From the NCBI GenBank assembly GCA_001942185.1, contig MKJV01000081.1, positions 39,017 through 103,016 on the forward strand: a DNA stretch of 64,000 nt, given 5' to 3'. Made by a program: the position numbers and the translations under genes. The notes beneath the pieces were generated by a model. That model had not been told where the DNA came from, did no database searches, and saw only the letters and a list, made by a program, of their open reading frames with translations. Origin of the DNA: Pseudonocardia sp. CNS-004. GTDB taxonomy: Bacteria > Actinomycetota > Actinomycetes > Mycobacteriales > Pseudonocardiaceae. Of this stretch, positions 37,086 through 45,606 are shown in pieces; position 1 is the stretch's first letter; every line of letters begins with the position of its first letter.

Positions 37086-38033
37086 TCAGAGGTCGAGCAC
37101 GAGCCGGCCGCACCTGGCCCGGGACACGCAGATCATCATCGTCTCGTTCGCGTCGCGCTCGTCGTCGGTGAGCACGACGTCGCGGTGGTCGACCTCGCCC
37201 TCCAGCACCGTGGTCTCGCAGGTCCCGCACGTCCCCTCCGTACAGGAGGACAGCACGGGGACGCCTGCGTTCTCGACGGCCTCGAGGATCGTCAGGTGCG
37301 GGGGGACGGTCACGGTCACGCCGGATCCGCGCAGCTCCACCTCGAACTCCGCGTCGTCCTGCGAGGTGGTCACCACGTTGGTGAAGCGTTCGACGTGCAG
37401 GGAACCCGCCGGCCAGGCCCGGCACCGCTCCTCGACGGCGTCGATGAGTCCGGCCGGCCCGCAGCAGTAGACGAGGGCGTCGCCTGCCGGGCGGGCGAGG
37501 ATCGTCGCGAGGTCCAGCATCCCGTGCCGGTCCTCCGGGCGGACCGTCACGCGGTCGCCGTGGCACTCCAGCTCGTCGAGGAACGCCATCGAGTCGCGGC
37601 CGCGTCCGCCGTAGTGCAGCTCCCACTCGGCGCCGGACGCAGCCACCTGGCTGATCATCGGCAGCAGCGGGGTGATGCCGATCCCGCCGGCGACGAAGAG
37701 GTAGCGGGGCGCGTCGAGGAGCGGGAAGTGGTTGCGGGGCCCGCGGGCGAGCAGCGTGGTGCCAACGCGTGCGTTGTCGTGGATCCACTGCGACCCACCC
37801 CGGCCCTCCTGCTCGCGCAGGACTGCAACCCGCCACGTCTTGCCGTTGTCCACCGCGCCGCACAGCGAGTACTGGCGGGTGAGCCCGTCCGGGAGCACGA
37901 GGTCGATGTGCGCGCCGGGCTCCCAGCCCGGGACGGGATCACCCGACGGCAGCCCGAGCTCCAGTGACACCACACCGTCGGACTCGGCCCGCCGCGACAG
38001 GACCACGACCTCGCCCTCGAACGCATCCCCCAC
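37086..38033 (-). CDS. PDR/VanB-family oxidoreductase (FMN, NAD, 2Fe-2S)
   Basis: A 315-residue reductase. The FMN domain has the RQYSLCG motif, the NAD domain has LFVAGGIGITPLLPM and YCCGPAGLIDAV, and the C-terminal plant-type ferredoxin has SSCTEGTCGTCETTVLEG plus a fourth Cys in MMICVSRARC. This order is that of phthalate dioxygenase reductase and vanillate demethylase reductase VanB. It transfers electrons from NADH to an oxygenase, but no Rieske oxygenase is encoded here; the divergent LLM flavoprotein is the only nearby oxygenase. Start is GTG 38033. Confidence 0.9.
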   Translation of the reverse strand: MGDAFEGEVVVLSRRAESDGVVSLELGLPSGDPVPGWEPGAHIDLVLPDGLTRQYSLCGAVDNGKTWRVAVLREQEGRGGSQWIHDNARVGTTLLARGPRNHFPLLDAPRYLFVAGGIGITPLLPMISQVAASGAEWELHYGGRGRDSMAFLDELECHGDRVTVRPEDRHGMLDLATILARPAGDALVYCCGPAGLIDAVEERCRAWPAGSLHVERFTNVVTTSQDDAEFEVELRGSGVTVTVPPHLTILEAVENAGVPVLSSCTEGTCGTCETTVLEGEVDHRDVVLTDDERDANETMMICVSRARCGRLVLDL

Positions 38034-38093
38034 GTCGATCTCCTCCCGCGTCGCGCGCCCCCACGACGCTAAGGAGCGACCGGCCACGAGGTA

Positions 38094-38103
38094 ATTCGCG
38101 AAT
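38094..38103. promoter_or_regulatory. Candidate operator palindrome
   Basis: ATTCGCGAAT is a perfect 10-base palindrome in the 180-base divergent region between the PDR reductase and the LLM monooxygenase. Its AT-rich arms stand out in this region. The regulator is not encoded nearby. Confidence 0.35.
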
Positions 38104-38213
38104 GACGGGAACCGGGCGGCCGGGTGTCCTCGCGCGGCTACGCCATTCGTCCCGAAACCGGCCCGAGGTGCGATCATGCCGTCGGCGGCCACCGACGACC
38201 CTGGGGCGTGACG

Positions 38214-39314
38214 ATGTCGAGGACGATCACCGATGGGAAGGCGTTCAAGCTCGGGCTGTTCTCCGCGAACTGCTCGTCGGGGCTCGCGGTGACCCGCATC
38301 CCGGAGCGCTGGTCGGGGAGCTGGGAGGACAACCTGCGGCTCGCGCGCCTCGCCGACGAGGTGGGCATCGACTTCCTGCTCCCGATCGCGCGGTGGATCG
38401 GCTACGGCGGGGACACCAACTTCCACGAGGGCGTCCTCGACCCGGTGGCTTCGGCGGCCGCCCTGCTCGCGCACACGCGGCGGATCACCGTGTTCTCGAC
38501 GGTCCACACCGCGTTCAACCACCCGGTGGTCACGGCGAAGCAGCTCGCCACCGTCGACCGGATCGGGCAGGGGCGGGCCGGTGTCAACATCGTGGCCGGC
38601 TGGAACGAGCCGGAGTACCGGGCGTTCGGCGTCGAGCTGCCGTCCGACCACGACGACCGCTACGCGCTGGCCCAGGAGTGGTGGGAGATCATCCGCAGGA
38701 TCTGGACCGAACCGGGGTCGTTCGACCACGACGGCCGCTTCTTCACCCTCCGGGGCGTCGAGGGCATGCCGAAGCCGTACGACGGGGTGCTGCCCGTGCT
38801 GAACGCGGGCTCGTCGACCCAGGGCCGTGGCTTCGCCGCCCGCAACGCCGACTTCGCGTTCACGATCGTCGGCGGGCCGGAGGACGGCGCCGGGGTCGTG
38901 CGGGCGGTCCGGGCGCGGGCCGACGAGGAGCACGGCCGCTCGGTGGGCGTGTTCACGCTCGGGCACGTGGTGTGCCGCCCCACCCGGCGCGAGGCGGAGG
39001 AGTACCTGCACCACTACGCCGAGGAGAACGCCGACTGGGAGGCCGTCGACAACCTCATGCGCCTGCAGGGCCTGCACGCCCAGTCGTTCACCCCGGAGAT
39101 GCTCGCGACGTTCCGCGCCCGCTTCGCGGCCGGCCACGGCAGCTGCCCGATGATCGGCACGCCCGACGACGTCGCCGACGAGATCGAGCGGTTCCACCGG
39201 GCCGGCTTCGGCGGTATGACGCTGTCGTTCGTCGACTACGTCGGTGAGCTCGAGTACTTCGCCCAGGAGGTGTTGCCGCGGCTCGAGGCGCGGGGCATCC
39301 GGCCCCCGGCGTGA
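38214..39314 (+). CDS. LLM-class flavin-dependent monooxygenase
   Basis: A 366-residue luciferase-like monooxygenase. FKLGLFSANCSSGLAV, EDNLRLARLADEVGIDFLLPIARWIGYGG, NHPVVTAKQLATVDRIGQGRAGVNIVAGWN, DRYALAQEWWEIIRRIW and LNAGSSTQGRGFAARNADF are the typical order for the alkanesulfonate/dimethylsulfone/RutA group. It uses FMNH2 supplied by a reductase and O2 to cleave a C-S or C-N bond or oxidise its substrate. ATG 38214 is chosen since the conserved strand begins just after. The divergent PDR reductase might supply electrons, but this group usually takes free FMNH2. Confidence 0.86.
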   Translation: MSRTITDGKAFKLGLFSANCSSGLAVTRIPERWSGSWEDNLRLARLADEVGIDFLLPIARWIGYGGDTNFHEGVLDPVASAAALLAHTRRITVFSTVHTAFNHPVVTAKQLATVDRIGQGRAGVNIVAGWNEPEYRAFGVELPSDHDDRYALAQEWWEIIRRIWTEPGSFDHDGRFFTLRGVEGMPKPYDGVLPVLNAGSSTQGRGFAARNADFAFTIVGGPEDGAGVVRAVRARADEEHGRSVGVFTLGHVVCRPTRREAEEYLHHYAEENADWEAVDNLMRLQGLHAQSFTPEMLATFRARFAAGHGSCPMIGTPDDVADEIERFHRAGFGGMTLSFVDYVGELEYFAQEVLPRLEARGIRPPA

Positions 39315-39326
39315 GCTCCGTCGCCC

Positions 39327-40565
39327 TCAGCCCACCGAGGCCCCCGCCAGCACCTGGACGAGGAGGAACGCGTTCAGACAGATGATCACTGCGGCGATGA
39401 CGCTCGCGCCGACCGTGGTGAGGCGGTGGTTGACGAGGTCGCCCATGATGTCGCGGCGCCGGGTGAGCAGGACCAGCGGCACGAGCGCGAAGGGGATCCC
39501 GAACGACAGCACGACCTGGGAGAGCACCAGCGCCTGGGTGGGGTCGATGCCGATGGCGAGGACGGTGAGTGCCGGGGCGAGCGTGAGGGCGCGCCGGAGC
39601 AGGATCGGGATGCGGCGCTGCAGGTAGCCCTGCAACACGACCTGCCCCGCGAGGGTGCCCACGCCCGAGGAGGCGAACCCGGACGCCAGCAGTGCGAGCG
39701 CGAACGCGAGTGCGGCGACGCCGTCGACGGCCGCCAGCCCGCTGTACACGCCCTCCAGGGTGTCGGCCTCGGTGCCGCTGTCGTGGAACAGCGCGGCGGC
39801 GATCAGCAGCATGGAGAGGTTCACGAGCCCGGCGAGGCCCATGGCGAGCCCGACGTCGATGCGCTGGAAGCGCAGCAGCCGCCGGGCCGGGACGCCTGCT
39901 CCGCGGGTGCGGTCCTGGGTGAGCGCCGAGTGCAGGTAGATGACGTGCGGCATCACGGTGGCGCCGAGGATGCCGGTGGCGAGCAGCACGCTGTTGGTGT
40001 CGGCGAAGGCCGGCACGAGGCCGGCCGCGGCGGCCGGGGCGTCGACGTCGACCCGGCCGAGGTTGACGAAGAACCCGATGACGATCACCGCGAACAGCCC
40101 GCCGATGGCGAGCTCGAATCGCCGGTAGCCGCGGGTGTGCAGGCTGAGCAGCACGAACGCCACCACGCCGGTGATCAGCCCGCCCTGTAGGAGTGGGATC
40201 CCGAAGAGCAGGTGGAGCGCGATGGCGCCGCCGATCACCTCGGCGAGGTCGGTGGCCATGGCGACGAGCTCGGCCTGCGCCCACAGCCCCCACACGACCG
40301 GCCGCGGGAACTCCTGCCGGGAGACCTCGCACAGGTTCTGGCCGGTGGCGAGCCCCAGCTTCGCCGACAGCGACTGGATCACCATCGCCATGAGGTTGGC
40401 GGCGACGATCACCCAGACCAGCAGGTAGCCGTACGAGGCTCCCGCGGAGAAGTTGGTGGCGAAGTTGCCGGGGTCGACGTAGGCGATCGCCGCGACGAAG
40501 GCGGGCCCGAGGAGTAGCAGGCGGCCGCGCACCGACCGGCCCGCCACTGACGTGTTAGCCACCAC
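39327..40565 (-). CDS. mntH: NRAMP-family Mn(II)/Fe(II) transporter
   Basis: A complete 412-residue, eleven-helix transporter. The metal-site motif in helix 1 is AYVDPGNFATN and in helix 6 is ATVMPHVIYLHS; GQNLCEVSRQEFP and TGRGYRR-like LHTRGYRRFELAIGG are also family positions. It imports Mn(II), and perhaps Fe(II), with protons. Start GTG 40565 lies in a small region rich in GGCTAACA motifs, including a palindrome that probably binds a metal-responsive repressor. Confidence 0.92.
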   Translation of the reverse strand: MVANTSVAGRSVRGRLLLLGPAFVAAIAYVDPGNFATNFSAGASYGYLLVWVIVAANLMAMVIQSLSAKLGLATGQNLCEVSRQEFPRPVVWGLWAQAELVAMATDLAEVIGGAIALHLLFGIPLLQGGLITGVVAFVLLSLHTRGYRRFELAIGGLFAVIVIGFFVNLGRVDVDAPAAAAGLVPAFADTNSVLLATGILGATVMPHVIYLHSALTQDRTRGAGVPARRLLRFQRIDVGLAMGLAGLVNLSMLLIAAALFHDSGTEADTLEGVYSGLAAVDGVAALAFALALLASGFASSGVGTLAGQVVLQGYLQRRIPILLRRALTLAPALTVLAIGIDPTQALVLSQVVLSFGIPFALVPLVLLTRRRDIMGDLVNHRLTTVGASVIAAVIICLNAFLLVQVLAGASVG

Positions 40566-40574
40566 GAAAAGGGA

Positions 40575-40592
40575 TGTTAGCCATGGCTCACA
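40575..40592. promoter_or_regulatory. Candidate metal-repressor operator upstream of mntH
   Basis: TGTTAGCCATGGCTCACA is a near-perfect palindrome (inner AGCCATGGCT exact, outer TGT/ACA exact) 10 bases before the mntH start. A second GTGTTAGCC half-site overlaps the start codon. The position fits repression by a DtxR/MntR-type protein in the presence of metal; the regulator gene is not in this window. Confidence 0.5.
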
Positions 40593-40623
40593 CTCGGCGA
40601 TAGCCCAGTCTGAGTGCTCGGCG

Positions 40624-41265
40624 TCACGTGGGCGGTAGTGCCTCCAGGACTTCTGCCGGCACGACCAGGTCGGCGCGCGCCCGTGTGCCCTCCACCAGCC
40701 TCGCGTTCGGCTCGTCCACCGCGGCGACCCAGGCCCGGGCGTGGTCGGGCTTCTTGCCGAACGCGATGTGCCGGGCGACCAGCTGGGTGAGGCGGACGTC
40801 CGGGTCCGGCGCGCAGAACCACGTCTCGTCCAGCTGCGCCGCGACCTCGGGCCACCGCCCCGACGCCACGAGCAGGTAGTTGCCCTCGGTGACGACGAGC
40901 CGGGCGGTGCGCGGCACGGGGATCGCGCCTGCCAGCGGCTGCTCCAGGTCCCGTTCGAACGCCGGTGCGTAGATCACGTCCTCGGCGTCGGCACGGATCC
41001 GGCGCAGCAGCGCGACATAGCCGCCGACGTCGAACGTGTCGGGCGCACCCTTCGCGTCGAGGCGCCCGAGCGCGCGCAGCGCGACGTCGGCGAGGTGGAA
41101 CCCGTCCATCGGCACGTGCGCCACGCGCTGCGGGTCGAGCTCGCGCAGGAGCGCCTCGACGAGCGTCGACTTGCCCGCTCCGGGGCTGCCGGTGATCCCG
41201 AGCACCGCCCGGCCCGGCCCGGCGGCGAGCGCGCCGGCGCGGGCGACGAGGTCGGCGAGCGTCAC
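40624..41265 (-). CDS. P-loop sugar/nucleoside kinase, PanK/uridine kinase-like
   Basis: A 213-residue kinase. Walker A is GITGSPGAGKSTLVEALL; HVPMDGFHLAD carries the substrate-binding Asp, APAFERDLEQPLAG and LVVTEGNYLLV the rest of the site, and the lid has ARHIAFGKKP. This family (uridine kinase-like, fructokinase-like in some bacteria) often phosphorylates sugars in ketose pathways. GTG 41265 overlaps the stop of the epimerase gene, so it phosphorylates the epimerase or dehydrogenase product most plausibly. Confidence 0.86.
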   Translation of the reverse strand: MTLADLVARAGALAAGPGRAVLGITGSPGAGKSTLVEALLRELDPQRVAHVPMDGFHLADVALRALGRLDAKGAPDTFDVGGYVALLRRIRADAEDVIYAPAFERDLEQPLAGAIPVPRTARLVVTEGNYLLVASGRWPEVAAQLDETWFCAPDPDVRLTQLVARHIAFGKKPDHARAWVAAVDEPNARLVEGTRARADLVVPAEVLEALPPT

Positions 41266-42146
41266 CGGGGGCGGCCGGCGGTGAGCTGCCCCGCGATGAA
41301 CGCTCGGGCGTGGGCGGCGAGGTCGGTGCCGTCGGACCACAGGTTCCGCCACACCGCGAGGTCGCTCGACAGGCCCGGCGAGACGACGGCCGAAGAGAAC
41401 GACTCGAACGTGATCGGGCCCCGGTAACCGACGTCGGCCAGCGCGTGGAAGAACGCGCCGAAGTCGAGGTGGCCGGAGCCGAGGTAGCCGCGGTGGTTCT
41501 CGCCGATGTGCACGTAGCCGAGCCGGTCGCCCACCTCGTACACCGGGCGGACGAGGTCGTCCTCCTCGATGTTCATGTGGTAGGTGTCGAGGTGGATCAC
41601 GACGTTGTCGGCGCCGACGTCGTCGGCCAGCCGCAGCGCGTCGTGCGCGGTGTTGATCACGTTGGTCTCGTACCGGTTGCAGATCTCCAACCCGAGCGTC
41701 ATGCCGTGCCCGGCGGCCTCGGTGGCCAGCTCGCGCAGCACCCGCACGACGTTGGCCCGCCCGCCGTCGGACAGGGGAGCGGAGTACTTGCCGAGCGCGC
41801 TGTAGAGCGCCCCGGTGAGGATCGTGGCGCCGAGCTCGCGGGTGGTGGTCAGCGAGTCGGCGAGCAGCTGGGCACCGCGCTCGACGACGGCCGGGTCGGT
41901 GCTCGAGATGTCGGCGTCGAACGCGAGCCCACGCGAGCACGCGATGCCGAGCCCGGCCGCTTCCAGCTCGGCCCGCGCGGCGGCGGTGTCGAGCTGCTTC
42001 GCGTCGTGGAGGGAGAGCTCCAGCAGGTCGTAGCCGGCGGATCTGGTGCGGGCCACCGCCTCGCTCACGGCGGACGGGTCGGTGCCGCCCACCCAGACGA
42101 GTGCGTGGACGCCGATCGGGTTGGTCGCCGTGTCCGTCAACCTCAA
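41262..42146 (-). CDS. Sugar epimerase/isomerase, D-tagatose 3-epimerase-like TIM barrel
   Basis: A 294-residue xylose-isomerase-like barrel. Metal and catalytic positions are Glu in LGLEICNRYE, Asp and His in VIHLDTYHMNIEEDD, His in YVHIGENHRGYLG and Glu in PITFESFSS. These match the D-psicose/D-tagatose 3-epimerase group, which interconverts ketohexoses. It sits between the kinase and, divergently, a mannitol-type dehydrogenase, suggesting a polyol to ketose to epimer to phosphate route. Confidence 0.87.
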   Translation of the reverse strand: MRLTDTATNPIGVHALVWVGGTDPSAVSEAVARTRSAGYDLLELSLHDAKQLDTAAARAELEAAGLGIACSRGLAFDADISSTDPAVVERGAQLLADSLTTTRELGATILTGALYSALGKYSAPLSDGGRANVVRVLRELATEAAGHGMTLGLEICNRYETNVINTAHDALRLADDVGADNVVIHLDTYHMNIEEDDLVRPVYEVGDRLGYVHIGENHRGYLGSGHLDFGAFFHALADVGYRGPITFESFSSAVVSPGLSSDLAVWRNLWSDGTDLAAHARAFIAGQLTAGRPR

Positions 42147-42210
42147 CGTTGGATCCTTTCGGTTCGGCCTGCCCGAGCATGATGGCCGATCGGTGAGCCG
42201 TCCGACATCT

Positions 42211-42222
42211 GCTCATATGAGC
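42211..42222. promoter_or_regulatory. Candidate operator, perfect 12-base palindrome
   Basis: GCTCATATGAGC is a perfect palindrome in the region between the epimerase and dehydrogenase starts. CATATG-centred sites of this form are used by several SorC/DeoR-type sugar regulators (general knowledge). No such regulator is in the window. Confidence 0.5.
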
Positions 42223-42230
42223 GGCACGGC

Positions 42231-42250
42231 GCACAGTTTGACGACTGTGC
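42231..42250. promoter_or_regulatory. Second inverted repeat in the same promoter region
   Basis: GCACAGT-ttgacg-ACTGTGC has perfect 7-base arms and a 6-base spacer, nine bases after the 12-base palindrome. The spacer TTGACG could serve as a -35 element for the dehydrogenase, so a protein bound here would block transcription. Confidence 0.5.
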
Positions 42251-42306
42251 TTGACCACCTGGTGCCGAGAGCAAAAAATCGAGCCCGGCCCTCGGGAGGA
42301 GTTGAC

Positions 42307-43775
42307 GTGACCGCGCTCGACGCGACCAGCCTGTCGGCGCTCGGTCCGGATGTCCCGGTCCCCGCGTACGACCGTTCCGCCGTCCGCACCGGGATCGTGC
42401 ACTTCGGGGTGGGCGGGTTCCACCGCGCCCACCAGGCGATGTACCTGGACCGGCTGATGGCCGACGGCAAGGCCCTCGACTGGGGCGTCTGCGGTGTCGG
42501 GGTGCTGCCCGGCGACCGCAGGACGCGCGACGCCCTGCGCGGCCAGGACCACCTCTACACCCTGGTGATCAAGCACCCCGACGGGACGTTCGAGCCGCGG
42601 GTCGTCGGGTCGATCGTCGACTACCTGTTCGCGCCGGACGACCCGGAGGCGGTGGTCGAGAGCCTCGCCGCCGAGTCCACGCGGATCGTGTCGCTGACCG
42701 TCACCGAGGGCGGGTACAACTTCAACGCCGTCACCGGCGAGTTCGACGCGACGAACCCCGACGTGGTGCACGACCTCTCGCCAGGCGCCGCACCGCGCAC
42801 GGTCTTCGGCCTGATCACCGAGGGCCTGGTCCGGCGGCGGGAACGCGGCGTGCCGCCGTTCACGGTGCTGTCCTGCGACAACATCCAGGGCAACGGGGAC
42901 GCGGCGCGCAAGAGCTTCAGCGCCTTCGCGACGCTGCGGGATCCGGAGCTCGGTGCGTGGGTGCGCGACGAGGTCGCGTTCCCCAACTGCATGGTCGACC
43001 GCATCACGCCGGTCACCACCGACGACGACCGGGCCGAGATCGCCCGCCGGTTCGGCATCGAGGACCGCTGGCCGGTGGTCTGCGAGCCGTTCACCCAGTG
43101 GGTGCTCGAGGACCGGTTCCCGCTCGGCCGCCCACCGCTGCAGGACGTGGGCGTGCAGGTCGTCGACGACGTCGAGCCGTACGAGCTGATGAAGCTGCGG
43201 CTGCTCAACGCCAGCCACCAGGCGCTGTGCTACTTCGGCCACCTTGCCGGTTACCGGCTCGTGCACGAGGTGTGCCAGGACCCGCTGTTCGCGAACTTCC
43301 TGCTCGACTACATGAACCGGGAGGCGACGCCGACGCTCGAGCCGGTGCCCGGGGTGGACCTCGAGGAGTACAAGCCCAACCTGATCGCGCGGTTCTCCAA
43401 CGGGCACGTCCGCGACACGGTCGCGCGGCTGTGCGCCGAGAGCTCCGACCGCATCCCGAAGTGGCTGCTGCCGGTGATCCGGCACAACCTCGCGCACGGC
43501 GGCGAGATCACCCGCTCCGCCGCGGTGGTGGCCAGCTGGGCCCGCTACGCCGAGGGTGTCGACGAGCAGGCGAGCCGATCGAGGTCGTCGACCGGCTCGC
43601 GGACCGGCTCACCGCCACCGCCCGCCGCCAGCGTGACGACCGGCTCGCGTTCCTCGCCGACCGCGAGGTGTTCGGCGACCTGATCGACGACGAGCGGTTC
43701 ACGAGCGTCTACCGCCGGCACCTCGACTCGCTGTACGAGGTGGGGGCGCGGGCGACCTTGGAGAAGCTCGCGTAG
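42307..43775 (+). CDS. Mannitol dehydrogenase-family oxidoreductase (frameshifted near end)
   Basis: About 489 residues, normal for polyol-specific long-chain dehydrogenases. GIVHFGVGGFHRAHQAMYLDRL is the NAD-binding motif; TVTEGGYN, SCDNIQGNGDAARKSF and MKLRLLNASHQALCYFG are family landmarks, and KPNLIARFSN precedes the C-terminal helices. It oxidises mannitol, arabinitol or a hexuronate-type polyol to the ketose. One base is missing near 43575 (caggcgagccg, expected cagggcgagccg). GTG 42307 follows GGAGGAGTTGAC, a strong ribosome binding site. Its end overlaps the convergent LysR gene. Confidence 0.88.
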
Positions 43776-44643
43776 CGAGCCGCGCGAGCACGAGGGCGAG
43801 CGGCGCCCAGGTCTCCCGGCCCCGCGCGACGACCGCGTGGGCCCGCAGCCGGATCCCGGGTTCGCGCAGCGGGAGCACCCGTACCTGCGGCTGCGGGGCC
43901 GGGTGTTCGGGCAGCAGTCCCACGCCGAGCCCGCTGGCGACGAGGTCCTCGACGAGGCTCAGGCTGTCGGCGCGGTGGGACAGCCGTGGGATGAAGCCGG
44001 CGAGCGCGGCGAGCACGGCCACGGCCTCCTCGTCGGCGGTGTTGCGCGAGTTCACGATCCAGTGGTGGTCGGCGTAGCGCCGGAACACCGCCACCGCGCC
44101 GCGGGCGGGTCCGGGTCGGCTGCGGGTACGCCGAGCCCCCACGGCGCGCTCCACAGCGGGGTGGCCTCCACCCGCCGGTCGAACGTGCGCGGCGCCAGGT
44201 CGTAGTCGTAGACCAGTGCGAGGTCGACCGCGTCGTCCGCCAGCAGCGCGAGCGCCTCGGTGGGCTCGTGCTCGGCGCACACCAGCCGCACCTGCGGGTG
44301 GGAGGTGGCCAGGTCGGGGAGCAGCGGCAGCAGGGAGCGGCGGATCGCGGTCGCGAACCCGGCCACCCGGACCGTCCCGGCGGGTTCGCGCCCGGGTCGA
44401 GATCCCGACGGGCGACGTCGACGGCCGCCAGGATCGTGATGGCGTGGTCGGCCAGCCGTAGCCCCGCGGGGGTGAGCCGGACCCGGCGCCGACGGGCTCG
44501 ACGAGCGGCGTGCCCGCCTCCTGGGCGAGCGCCGCGATCTGCTGCGACACCGTGGACGTCGTGACGCCGAGTACCTCGGCGACTTCGCGCATCGAGCCGA
44601 GCCGGGCCAGTTCCGCGAGGAACTCGAGGCGGCGGGTCTCCAT
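43699..44643 (-). CDS. LysR-family transcriptional regulator (three frameshifts)
   Basis: About 315 codons over four segments. The helix-turn-helix is LGSMREVAEVLGVTTSTVSQQIAAL, then RRVRLTPAGLRLADHAITIL, then TVRVAGFATAIRRSLLPLL and LVYDYDLAPRTFDRRV, then the C-terminal half with SRNTADEEAVAVLAALAGF and LVASGLGVGLLPEHPAP. One base each is missing near 44489, 44392 and 44098. The ATG at 44643 lies inside the palindrome ATTCATGAAT. It is divergent from the EamA exporter and probably controls it. The stop may differ if a further base is missing near the 3' end, since it overlaps the dehydrogenase. Confidence 0.82.
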   Translation of the reverse strand: METRRLEFLAELARLGSMREVAEVLGVTTSTVSQQIAALAQEAGTPLVEPVGAGSGSPPRGYGWPTTPSRSWRPSTSPVGISTRARTRRDGPGGRVRDRDPPLPAAAAPRPGHLPPAGAAGVRRARAHRGARAAGGRRGRPRTGLRLRPGAAHVRPAGGGHPAVERAVGARRTRSRPGPARGAVAVFRRYADHHWIVNSRNTADEEAVAVLAALAGFIPRLSHRADSLSLVEDLVASGLGVGLLPEHPAPQPQVRVLPLREPGIRLRAHAVVARGRETWAPLALVLARLATRASPRSPAPPPRTASRGAGGRRS

Positions 44644-44651
44644 TCATGAAT
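44642..44651. promoter_or_regulatory. Candidate LysR autoregulatory site
   Basis: ATTCATGAAT is a perfect palindrome overlapping the regulator start codon. A related half, CATGAATGAAC, occurs at about 44694-44704, giving two spaced sites across the 71-base divergent region, as expected for LysR control of the EamA gene. Confidence 0.4.
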
Positions 44652-44714
44652 CGTGAACGATGTGTACAGCAAAGTCACGTGGACATGAATGAACGGTCCG
44701 CCTTGACTGGAGGC

Positions 44715-45591
44715 ATGACCCCGTCGCGGACCGGAGCCGCATACGCCCTCGTCGCCATGTCCTGCGTCCAGCTCGGGCTGGCCGTGTCCGTCGGGCTGAT
44801 CGAGCGGCTCGGCACCGAGGGCACGGCCTGGCTGCGACTGGCGTGGGCCGGGTTGATCTTACTGGTGGTGGTGCGACCGCGACCGTCGGCGTTCAGCAGG
44901 CGCGGGCTCGTCACGGCCGTCGCCCTCGGTGTCGTCACGGCCGGGCTCGCCCTGTTCTTCATGGCCGCGGTCGCCCCCTGCCGCTCGGCACGGCCAGCGC
45001 GCTGGAGTTCCTCGGGCCCCTCGGCGTCGCGGTGGCCCGCGGCCGGGGCCCGTCCAAGGCGTGGGCGGTGGTCGCGGCGGCCGGGGTCGTCCTGCTGACC
45101 GAGCCATGGCACGGCGGAACCGACCCGGTCGGGGTGGCGTACGCACTGGCCGCGGCCGCGTGCTGGGCGGCGTACATCCTGCTCACCCAGCGCGTCGGCG
45201 ACGAGGTGGCGGGCCTGCGCGGGCTGGCGGTGTCGATGCCCGTCGCCGGGCTGACGGCCACGGTGGTGGCGGTATTCGGCGAGGGCGAGGTGTTCGCGCG
45301 CCTCGACGGCGAGCTGTTCCTGATAGGGCTCGGCCTGGCGATCCTGCTGCCCGTGGTGCCGTTCAGCCTGGAGATGCTCGCGCTGCGCAGGCTGACCACC
45401 GCGGCGTTCGGCGTGCTGATGGCGCTGGAACCGGCGATCGCGCTGGTCGTCGGCCTGGTCGCGCTGGGCCAGCTGCCCGGCTGGTGGGCCGTCGCCGGGA
45501 TCGCCTTGGTCGTCGCGGCGGGCGTCGGGGCCGAGCGGGCAGGCGCCCGGCAGGCGGTGCAGCCCCGCCGGGCGCGGTCGACGCGGGATGA
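44715..45591 (+). CDS. EamA/RhtA-family metabolite exporter (frameshifted)
   Basis: About 292 residues with ten helices. The first frame runs from MTPSRTGAAYALVAMSCVQLGLAVSVGL; the second from LPLGTASALEFLGPLGVAV, with ACWAAYILLTQRVGDEVAGL and LRRLTTAAFGVLMALEPAIALVVGLV, which are RhtA-like (threonine/homoserine exporter) motifs. One base is missing near 44978 (gtcgccccctgccg). The second frame has no stop before the convergent gene, so a second loss near the end, giving a stop at about 45591, is likely; that boundary is uncertain. Divergent LysR regulation fits an amino-acid exporter. Confidence 0.8.
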
Positions 45592-45606
45592 CGGTCCGCG
45601 GCGGCG

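Noticed and set aside
40624..43497. 957-codon minus-strand open frame as one giant protein
   Set aside because: Only the last third is real (the kinase, 40624-41265). The rest is antisense to the dehydrogenase and out of frame with the epimerase.
43765..43790. GCTCGC-GTA-GCGAGC hairpin as terminator
   Set aside because: Arms are only six bases and lie inside overlapping coding ends; too weak to report as a terminator.
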